This document shows positions 36,835 through 43,018 of a stretch of 43,018 nt of DNA, piece by piece (the first letter of the stretch is position 1; each line of letters opens with the position of its first letter). The notes beneath the pieces are model-generated. The model saw only the letters and a program-made list of their open reading frames with translations. It was not told the origin of the DNA and made no database searches. The position numbers and the translations under genes were made by a program. Origin of the DNA: Flavobacteriales bacterium (GTDB taxonomy: Bacteria > Bacteroidota > Bacteroidia > Flavobacteriales_D > Crocinitomicaceae). Where the stretch lies: the NCBI GenBank assembly GCA_947380375.1, contig CANCQX010000009.1, positions 1-43,018 of the forward strand. The letters run 5' to 3'.

Positions 36835-38229
36835 ATGAAATCATTTTATTCTTTATTTTGGTACGTTAGCGCTTTTATGTTGATTGGGTGTTTGTTCTTT
36901 TTAGAGTCATCATTACAATATATACAACCTGAAATTTTCAAAAGTGTAAGATATATCTTAATGGTTTTTTTATTTGTAGTTTCATATAAGCGTAAAAAAA
37001 TGTCTTTGTGGATATTTTCTGCTATGATTATAGGCATTGAAGTAGGAATAGATTTTCCAAGTTTTGCTTTGGAAATGGAAAGATTTGGTAAAATTTTCCT
37101 TCGACTTATTAAATCCCTAGTCGCTCCTTTGATATTTGGTACTCTTGTAGTCGGAATTGCAGGACATAGTAATATTAAACAAGTAGGTAGAATTGGTTTA
37201 AAGAGTATATTGTATTTTGAAATTGTAACGACGATTGCTTTATTTATAGGGCTTTTAGCTATAAATGTTAGTCAAGCTGGTGTAGGTGTTCATGTTGAAG
37301 CACGTTCAGCAGACACTGAAAAATCGGCTGAGCTCCTTAAGCAAACAGAAGCTCCTAAAGATCATCTTATTGAAATTTTCCCGGAAAATATTACTAAATC
37401 AATTACTGAGAATAATATTCTTCAGGTTGTTATCTTTTCAGTAATTTTTGCAGTTGGTTTAGGTATGGTTAAACACGAAACACATAAAGCTACAATGCTT
37501 AGTTTCTTTGAAGGATTAAGTGAAGTAATGTTTAAGTTTACTGATATTGTAATGTATTTAGCTCCTTTAGCTGTTTTTGGAGCATTATCAAGTACGGTTG
37601 CAAAATCTGGAGTTGATGTTTTGTTAAGTTTATTAAAACTTGTAGGTACTTTATATGTTTCATTAATCGTATTTGTATTAACTGTTTTTTTACCAATAGC
37701 ATTGTTGGCGAAAATTCCAATACGTCGTTTTTTGAATGCTGTTTCTGAACCTGTTTCTTTAGCTTTTGCAACTGCTAGCAGCGAAGCTTCTTTACCGATA
37801 GCTATGGAAAATTTAGAGAAATTTGGGGTTGCAAAAAAAGTAGTAGCATTTGTAATTCCAACTGGTTATAGTTTTAATTTAGACGGAACAACTCTTTATC
37901 TTTCATTAGCTTCTGTTTTTGTTGCTCAAATGTCAGGTATTAATTTATCAATTAGTGAACAAATTACAATTTGTTTTGTGTTAATGCTTACAAGTAAAGG
38001 TGTTGCAGGTGTTAGAGGCGCTTCTTTCGTTATTTTAGCAGGGACTGTAGCTTCAATGGGTTTAGATCCTGAACAAGCAAGTGTTATATTAGCAGTAGAT
38101 GCTCTAATGGATATGGGTAGAACGAGTGTGAATGTTTTAGGTAATTGTCTCGCTTCTGTCGTAATAGCAAAAAGTGAAGGTGAATTCGATATGGATATAG
38201 CAACTGGAAAAACTGTTTTTGAAGGATAA
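36835..38229 (+). CDS. Dicarboxylate/amino acid:cation symporter (SLC1/GltP family)
   Basis: 464 residues from the ATG at 36835. The core matches GltP-type transporters: TASSEASLPIAMENL (reentrant loop HP1), GYSFNLDGTTLYLSLA (the NMDGT-type unwound helix 7) and DALMDMGRTSVNVLGN (helix 8), with the Asp, Arg, Thr and Asn that bind substrate. The Arg in DMGRT is the residue that favours acidic substrates (Glu, Asp or C4-dicarboxylates). It lies in the inner membrane and is driven by sodium or protons. An extra N-terminal segment of about 60 residues with two hydrophobic helices precedes the usual first helix. It converges on uvrA with only 9 bases between stops. Confidence 0.93.
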   Translation: MKSFYSLFWYVSAFMLIGCLFFLESSLQYIQPEIFKSVRYILMVFLFVVSYKRKKMSLWIFSAMIIGIEVGIDFPSFALEMERFGKIFLRLIKSLVAPLIFGTLVVGIAGHSNIKQVGRIGLKSILYFEIVTTIALFIGLLAINVSQAGVGVHVEARSADTEKSAELLKQTEAPKDHLIEIFPENITKSITENNILQVVIFSVIFAVGLGMVKHETHKATMLSFFEGLSEVMFKFTDIVMYLAPLAVFGALSSTVAKSGVDVLLSLLKLVGTLYVSLIVFVLTVFLPIALLAKIPIRRFLNAVSEPVSLAFATASSEASLPIAMENLEKFGVAKKVVAFVIPTGYSFNLDGTTLYLSLASVFVAQMSGINLSISEQITICFVLMLTSKGVAGVRGASFVILAGTVASMGLDPEQASVILAVDALMDMGRTSVNVLGNCLASVVIAKSEGEFDMDIATGKTVFEG

Positions 38230-38238
38230 AATTACAAC

Positions 38239-41016
38239 TTAAATTTTTCTCTTCAAAAATTGTCCTGTATAATTTTCCTTTTCTAAAACCAATGCTTCAG
38301 GTGTTCCTTCAAAAATGATATTTCCACCTTTTTCCCCACCTTCAGGACCAATGTCAATAATCCAATCTGAACATTTTATTACTTCTGTATTGTGTTCAAT
38401 TACTATAACTGAATGCCCTGCATTTATTAGCTCATTAAATGCAATAATTAGTTTATTAATATCGTGAAAATGAAGCCCTGTTGTTGGTTCATCAAATATA
38501 AATAGGGTAGAAGGAGAACTTCCACCTTTCGCTAAAAATGAGGCTAATTTAATTCGTTGAGCTTCTCCACCACTCAAAGTACTAGAAGATTGACCTAGAG
38601 AAACATAACCTAATCCAACGTTTACTAATGGTTGAATTTTCTCAACTATTTTTTGTTCTAACTTATCCGCCACTTCTTTGAAAAAGTCTAAAGCTGATTG
38701 AATATCCATTTCAAGAATGTCGGCGATGTTTTTTCCTCTATATTCAACTTCTAAAGTTTCTGATTTGTAGCGTTTTCCGTGACAATTATCACAAGGTAAA
38801 TGAACATCAGCCATAAATTGCATTCCAACTGTAATTTCTCCTTCACCCTCACAAACTTCACAACGACCTCCATCAACATTAAAACTAAAGAAGCCAGGTT
38901 TGTAACCCCTTAATTTAGAAATATGTTGTCTACAAAACAAATCTCGAATATCATCAAATGCTTTTACATAAGTGATTGGATTACTGCGAGAAGATTTTCC
39001 AATTGGGTTTTGATCAATGAATTCTACAGCTTTAACTATTTTAAAGTCGCCCGAAAGTTCGGTGAAATTACCTTGAAAATCTCCAAATTGACCTAGTTCT
39101 TTTCGAATAGCAGGATAAAGAATATCTTTGATTAAAGTGGATTTCCCTGAACCACTTACTCCAGTTATACAAACTAAACTATTCAAAGGAATATTTACAG
39201 AAACGTTTTTTAAATTATTTTGCCTTGCGCCCTTTACTGTAAGTTTGTTTTTTGAAATTCTTCTTTTCGTTGGAATAGGAATTATTTTTTTTCCTGTTAA
39301 GTATTTAGCTGTTAAACTCTCATTATTGTCTATTAATTGACTGAAATTACCCTGAAAAACAACTTCTCCACCATAAATTCCAGCCATCGGACCAATATCA
39401 ATGATTTCATCTGCTGCTTTCATCATTTCTTCTTCGTGTTCCACTACTATTACTGTGTTGCCTAGGTCACGAAGATTTTTTAGAACTTGTATTAATCGAT
39501 GTGTATCTCTTGGGTGAAGACCTATACTAGGCTCGTCTAAAATATACATTGAACCGACCAAGCTACTTCCTAATGAAGTTGCTAAATTGATTCGTTGAGA
39601 TTCGCCTCCGGAAAGAGAATTTGATTGACGATTTAAAGTTAAATACCCTAATCCAACTTCATTTAAAAAAGAGAGTCTATTTACAATTTCAGGTAAAATC
39701 CTTTTAGCAACTTGTCTGTCATAATCATTTAATTCTAAATTCTTAAAAAAATCTAAACTATCAGAAACAGGCATTAAAACAATATCTGTAACAGAACTAT
39801 TATTAACTAAAACATAATTAGCATCTTTACGCAAACGTGTTCCTTTACAATCGGGACATTCGGTTTTCCCTCTGTAGCGAGATAGCATTACACGGTATTG
39901 AATTTTATAAGTTTGTGATTCTAAGAACTTAAAAAAATCATTTAAACCTGTGAAAAAAATATTTCCATCCCATAAAAGTTGGTATTCTTCTTTTGATAAT
40001 TCATCAATAGGTCGGTGAATTGGAAAATCGAATTTCTTAGCGTTGTAGACAAGTTGATTTAAATATTCACCCATAGTTTCTCCTTTCCAAGGGAAAATAG
40101 CACCTTCATATACTGATAAACTTCTATTAGGAAAAACTAAATTAGAATCGACTCCAATTACTTGTCCAAAACCTTCACATTTTTTACACGCACCATACGG
40201 ATTATTAAAAGTGAAAAAATGTTCACTAGGTTCTTGAAATTCAATACCATCTAGTTCGAATTTATTAGAAAATGGATAAGAGGAATCATTTTCAGGAAAA
40301 TAAATTTCACAAAAACCCTCACCTTCGGTAAATGCTAAACCTATAGAATCGCTAATTCGTCCATTCTCATCTTCGTTAGAAAAATCAATTTTAATTCGAT
40401 CGATTAACAAGAAGGCATTTTCAATATTTGTAGGAATATTTGTCAAAACATCTTCAATATCTAATGTTTCTTTTTCTAAAAAAAGTCGAACATAACCTTG
40501 ATCTTTCAATAAGTTTAATTGTCGCTCAATTCCATATTTTTTAAACCCTTGAATAGGAGCGAGGATCATTACTCTCATTTCAATCTGTTGTGATTTTAAA
40601 AAATCGATTACATCAGCAACAGTATGCTTTTTAACTTCTAAACTAGAAATAGGAGAGAAAGTCTTACCAACTCGAGCAAATAATATTTTGATGTAATTAT
40701 AAATCTCTGTACTTGTTCCAACCGTAGAACGAGGATTATTAGAAATTACTTTTTGTTCAATAGCGATTGCTGGAGAAATTCCTTTTATATAATCCGTTTC
40801 AGGCTTATCTAGCTTTCCTAAAAATTGACGTGCATAAGAAGATAAACTTTCAATATAACGTCTTTGACCTTCAGCGTATAAGGTATCAAAAGCAAGAGAA
40901 GATTTTCCAGAACCTGAGAGACCAGTAATTACAGTTAATTTTCCGTGAGGAATTTTAACATCTATATTTTTAAGATTGTGTACTCGAGCTCCTTTAATTT
41001 CAATGTATTTCTGCAT
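38239..41016 (-). CDS. uvrA: Excinuclease ABC subunit A (UvrA)
   Basis: 925 residues, near normal length (about 940). The two ABC modules are complete: GLSGSGKSSLAFDT and GVSGSGKSTLIKDI (Walker A), two LSGGE-x-QRI signatures (LSGGESQRINLA, LSGGEAQRIKLA) and Walker B regions (YILDEPSIGLHP, FIFDEPTTGLHF). Zinc-finger cysteines are present: CKKCEGFG, CPDCKGTR, CEVCEGEGE and CDNCHGKRY. It recognises DNA damage with UvrB in nucleotide excision repair. The start ATG at 41016 opens the typical IEIKGARVHNLKNID sequence. A candidate -7 element lies at 41044-41051. Confidence 0.98.
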   Translation of the reverse strand: MQKYIEIKGARVHNLKNIDVKIPHGKLTVITGLSGSGKSSLAFDTLYAEGQRRYIESLSSYARQFLGKLDKPETDYIKGISPAIAIEQKVISNNPRSTVGTSTEIYNYIKILFARVGKTFSPISSLEVKKHTVADVIDFLKSQQIEMRVMILAPIQGFKKYGIERQLNLLKDQGYVRLFLEKETLDIEDVLTNIPTNIENAFLLIDRIKIDFSNEDENGRISDSIGLAFTEGEGFCEIYFPENDSSYPFSNKFELDGIEFQEPSEHFFTFNNPYGACKKCEGFGQVIGVDSNLVFPNRSLSVYEGAIFPWKGETMGEYLNQLVYNAKKFDFPIHRPIDELSKEEYQLLWDGNIFFTGLNDFFKFLESQTYKIQYRVMLSRYRGKTECPDCKGTRLRKDANYVLVNNSSVTDIVLMPVSDSLDFFKNLELNDYDRQVAKRILPEIVNRLSFLNEVGLGYLTLNRQSNSLSGGESQRINLATSLGSSLVGSMYILDEPSIGLHPRDTHRLIQVLKNLRDLGNTVIVVEHEEEMMKAADEIIDIGPMAGIYGGEVVFQGNFSQLIDNNESLTAKYLTGKKIIPIPTKRRISKNKLTVKGARQNNLKNVSVNIPLNSLVCITGVSGSGKSTLIKDILYPAIRKELGQFGDFQGNFTELSGDFKIVKAVEFIDQNPIGKSSRSNPITYVKAFDDIRDLFCRQHISKLRGYKPGFFSFNVDGGRCEVCEGEGEITVGMQFMADVHLPCDNCHGKRYKSETLEVEYRGKNIADILEMDIQSALDFFKEVADKLEQKIVEKIQPLVNVGLGYVSLGQSSSTLSGGEAQRIKLASFLAKGGSSPSTLFIFDEPTTGLHFHDINKLIIAFNELINAGHSVIVIEHNTEVIKCSDWIIDIGPEGGEKGGNIIFEGTPEALVLEKENYTGQFLKRKI

Positions 41017-41043
41017 AATTGAACCTTTTCATAATGATGATTT

Positions 41044-41051
41044 CAAAGATA
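41044..41051 (-). promoter_or_regulatory. Candidate -7 element for uvrA
   Basis: Minus strand TATCTTTG fits TAnnTTTG, 27 bases upstream of the uvrA ATG. The imperfect hairpin 41061-41116 occupies the place where a -33 box would lie, and no clear TTTG is seen there. Confidence 0.4.
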
Positions 41052-41060
41052 GTTATTTTG

Positions 41061-41116
41061 ATTACAGATTGTCAGATTGAAGATTACAAATTTGGTATTA
41101 ATCTGTTATCTGTAAT
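41061..41116. repeat. Imperfect hairpin in the uvrA/sigma factor intergenic region
   Basis: ATTACAGAT (41061-41069) pairs with ATCTGTAAT (41108-41116) and CAGATT (41073-41078) with AATCTG (41100-41105), with a small asymmetric internal loop and a 21-base loop. It also holds short direct repeats of AGATT. It lies in the 291-base divergent gap between uvrA and the sigma factor gene; I see no gene in that gap. Confidence 0.45.
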
Positions 41117-41307
41117 TTTTAATTTGAAATCTATTAATCAATGAAATCTACACTTAAAATAAAAATGTAAAGAAAAACTTGGAGGTTAACATTTTTTATG
41201 TATTTTCGTATCAAATAATTAAAAAGCGATAAGCCTATAGATATAATTTTACTCTTTTAAAATTTTTAAGTACAAAACAAATTGTTTTACTTCTAAACGA
41301 GTGAATT

Positions 41308-41904
41308 ATGATTAATAAGCAAACAGAAGATCGCGATCTCATCAACGAATATATTAATGGTAACGAAAAGGCTTTTGAAATCCTTTTAATGCGTCATAAA
41401 AATAAGATTCATCGTTTTATTGGAATGAAGCTTCGTGACAACGATTTAACGGAAGATATATTTCAAGAGACATTTATTAAAATAATCAATACTTTAAAAT
41501 CTGGTTCATATAACGAGGAAGGTAAATTTTTACCTTGGGCAATGAGAATAGCTCATAACTTAGTAATAGACCATTTTAGACGTGTTTCAAGAGTTCGATT
41601 TATATCTGAATCATCATCTAAATCTGATGATTATACTATTTTTTCAACTTTAAAATTAACTGATAGAAATATAGAGGAATCTATTTTAAAAGATGAATTA
41701 GAATCTCAAATGGTGAACTTAGTAGAGTATCTACCTGTTAGTCAAAGAGATATATTGAAGATGAGAATTTTTCAAGATTTATCTTTTCAGGATATCTCTG
41801 AAATGGAGAATATTAGTATCAATACAGCATTGGGAAGAATGAGATACGCATTGATAAATCTAAGAAAATTGATTGAAAAACACGAAATGGTAGTGGAAAT
41901 ATAA
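41308..41904 (+). CDS. ECF-type RNA polymerase sigma factor
   Basis: 198 residues. Sigma region 2 is at about 20-90 (LLMRHKNKIHRFIGMKL, DIFQETFIKI, FLPWAMRIAHNLVIDHFRR) and region 4 at about 130-190 (LPVSQRDILKMRIFQDLSFQDISEMENISINTALGRMRYALINLRK), giving a sigma-70 family protein of the small extracytoplasmic-function class. It has no region 1 or 3, so it is not the housekeeping sigma. No anti-sigma factor gene follows; the next gene is convergent, so control must come from elsewhere or from expression level. The group it belongs to cannot be fixed from sequence alone. Target promoters are unknown. Confidence 0.93.
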   Translation: MINKQTEDRDLINEYINGNEKAFEILLMRHKNKIHRFIGMKLRDNDLTEDIFQETFIKIINTLKSGSYNEEGKFLPWAMRIAHNLVIDHFRRVSRVRFISESSSKSDDYTIFSTLKLTDRNIEESILKDELESQMVNLVEYLPVSQRDILKMRIFQDLSFQDISEMENISINTALGRMRYALINLRKLIEKHEMVVEI

Positions 41905-41916
41905 TTATAAATTATA

Positions 41917-41973
41917 AATGTTGAATTTTTGATGTTTAATTTTGGATTAAATATTCATCAAAAATTCAACATT
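41917..41973. terminator. 18-bp perfect inverted repeat between convergent genes
   Basis: AATGTTGAATTTTTGATG (41917-41934) and its exact reverse complement at 41956-41973, with a 21-base loop. It sits between the sigma factor stop (41904) and the stop of the convergent GNAT gene (41981), a place suited to bidirectional termination. No strong U tract follows on either strand, so a repeat element is also possible. Confidence 0.6.
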
Positions 41974-41980
41974 AAATTAA

Positions 41981-42910
41981 TCACATCGATTGAATATGAC
42001 GTTCTTTTTTCTCTTCGTAAATATCAGCAATCGTTACTAAAATACCTGTTTCTTCTACATCTCCAAATTCAGAATTTACGGCAGTCCCAAAGGTTTTCAT
42101 ACTTGGAGACAATCCCATATAAATATTGACTAATGGTGGGATGAATTCGCCTCTTTCTTTCACAAAAGCATTTAAAATTTTAAAACCTTCTTTAAAATCA
42201 AGTCCATTTAATAATTTTTCAAAAAGAGTACAATCATAATTTTGCACCAAAGGATGAAAAGGGGTCATTAAATTTTCATTATCTGGAAAATAATGATGCA
42301 TAAAATATAAAAGGAAATCCCTACTTTCAGTATTGTAATTTGGATACATAGTAACCTTCCCGAAAAAATATTTTATTGTCGGATTTTTAACTATCAATGC
42401 ACCTAATCCATCCCATATATTATCTAAAGCAAATAATCCTTTCTTTGGATTTACAGTTGGTTGAAAATTAGGTTGAACAAAGCTTCTACCTAATTCAATA
42501 GTATAAGGTAAATATTTAGAAATGAATTTTTCTGTAAATTTAAAATAATGACTAGTTGATAAAAGGATTTCTTTATTTGGAAGATTAAGAGTATCAATGC
42601 ATTTTATAAATCTATATCCACCAATTATTTCTTCATCTTCTGGAGACCAAACAATTAACTGATCATAGCAAATTTCGTTTGTGTCAAATTCATCTAAATC
42701 AATTGATTCACCTGTTCCACCTCCAGAAGCTCTAAAAGTAACTTCTCTTAATCGTCCTATTTCTAGTAAGGTATTTGGAGCATTGTGTTGGTTAATAATG
42801 TATATTTCATTATCACCTTTTCGTGTTTTACGAATATAACGTTCAGTATTCAATTCTTGTTTAAGAATAGATTTATCAATCGGAGCTATAATTTCTTTTT
42901 TCAAATTCAT
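41981..42910 (-). CDS. GNAT-superfamily N-acyltransferase (OlsB/GlsB-like, aminolipid synthesis)
   Basis: 309 residues. EIGRLREVTFRASGGGTGESIDLDEFD (about 51-77), LIVWSPEDEEIIGGYRF (about 85-101) and LPYTIELGRSFVQPNF (about 132-148) match OlsB/GlsB-type proteins, which transfer a 3-hydroxy fatty acid from ACP to the amino group of an amino acid. In Bacteroidota such enzymes start the synthesis of glycine or serine-glycine lipids. The ATG overlaps the stop of the upstream gene (ATGA), whose product looks like the matching O-acyltransferase, supporting a two-step lipid pathway. The amino acid used is not evident. The hairpin 41917-41973 follows the stop. Confidence 0.85.
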   Translation of the reverse strand: MNLKKEIIAPIDKSILKQELNTERYIRKTRKGDNEIYIINQHNAPNTLLEIGRLREVTFRASGGGTGESIDLDEFDTNEICYDQLIVWSPEDEEIIGGYRFIKCIDTLNLPNKEILLSTSHYFKFTEKFISKYLPYTIELGRSFVQPNFQPTVNPKKGLFALDNIWDGLGALIVKNPTIKYFFGKVTMYPNYNTESRDFLLYFMHHYFPDNENLMTPFHPLVQNYDCTLFEKLLNGLDFKEGFKILNAFVKERGEFIPPLVNIYMGLSPSMKTFGTAVNSEFGDVEETGILVTIADIYEEKKERHIQSM

Positions 42911-43018
42911 AGTGAATGTTTTCGTAATTCGTATACTTTATCTTTTACCCAAAAAGCTTGTTTACGTTCATTTAATTCTTGAGGTAAAGAATCGAATGGA
43001 ATAGGCTCTCCTACAATT
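42907..43018 (-). CDS. C-terminal 37 residues of a PlsC-type acyltransferase, cut by window edge
   Basis: Minus-strand frame that enters from the right edge and stops at 42907-42909, overlapping the next ATG by 4 bases. The last residues read VGEPIPFDSLPQELNERKQA, then FWVKDKVYELRKHSL. A (G)EPIPF turn near the end is common in lysophospholipid/PlsC acyltransferases. Overlap with the OlsB/GlsB-like gene suggests a GlsA/OlsA-like O-acyltransferase that completes the aminolipid. The catalytic HX4D lies outside the window, so identity is inferred from the tail and context. Confidence 0.65.
   Translation of the reverse strand, partial: IVGEPIPFDSLPQELNERKQAFWVKDKVYELRKHSL

Noticed and set aside
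1-43018. tRNA, rRNA, CRISPR, insertion sequences or phage genes
   Set aside because: No G+C-rich structured RNA stretches, regularly spaced direct repeats, transposase or integrase frames were seen; nearly all space is taken by housekeeping genes.

Overview
The window is ordinary, gene-dense bacterial chromosome of low G+C (roughly 30 percent by eye). It most likely comes from the Bacteroidota, order Flavobacteriales; a Crocinitomicaceae-like family is possible but I cannot fix it. Supporting signs are an S46 dipeptidyl peptidase, BshA (bacillithiol), a Bacteroidota-type LptD beside an amidase-MlaD operon, a Rho with a long disordered N-terminal insertion, a GH3/beta-lactamase fusion, several TAnnTTTG-type -7 promoter elements and many forced TTG starts. 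I found no rRNA, tRNA, CRISPR array, insertion sequence or prophage. Base composition looks uniform.

Layout, left to right. 1-924 (-): N-terminal part of a secreted S46 peptidase cut by the window edge. 1258-5991 (-): a tight five-gene run (acyltransferase, rarA, acyltransferase, HD phosphohydrolase, ROK kinase). 6210-9363 (-): yqgE and lptD, divergent from a plus-strand envelope/redox operon at 9432-14415 (SPOR amidase, mlaD, membrane Fe-S protein, CCG-domain protein, small conserved protein). 14500-16235 (-): SpmA/SpmB-like fusion and a small protein with an exact 25-residue repeat. 16531-17439 (+): a secreted protein resembling the 'polymorphic toxin type 23' family. 17455-20396 (-): membrane protein, agmatinase-family enzyme and a SpeD-SpeE fusion. 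20541-23782 (-): glycine-zipper stress-type protein and clpB. 24008-24922 (+): glucosaminidase with LysM. 24950-29637 (-): mutL, two rhomboids and a membrane-anchored EEP-fold enzyme in one tight operon. 29837-33901 (+): GH3/beta-lactamase fusion and bshA. 34075-36598 (-): rho and a DUF4199 protein. 36835-38229 (+): amino-acid/dicarboxylate symporter. 38239-41016 (-): uvrA. 41308-41904 (+): ECF sigma factor. 41981-43018 (-): a GNAT N-acyltransferase with the tail of a PlsC-type O-acyltransferase, probably an aminolipid synthesis pair.

Functional themes are envelope building (LptD, MlaD, two lipid A-type acyltransferases, amidase, glucosaminidase, GH3 recycling enzyme, aminolipid enzymes), genome maintenance (RarA, MutL, UvrA), stress and redox (ClpB, bacillithiol, Fe-S oxidoreductase) and polyamines (SpeD-SpeE plus agmatinase).

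I did not find an obviously new defence or mobile system. The most interesting leads are a cluster of overlapping TGTCA palindromes between clpB and the glucosaminidase gene, the type-23 'toxin' family protein in a non-toxin setting, the four-unit 25-residue repeat protein, MutL with a degenerate endonuclease motif, the fused polyamine enzyme, the disordered N/Q-rich Rho insertion, and an 18-bp perfect intergenic hairpin that shares sequence words with another hairpin about 7 kb away.
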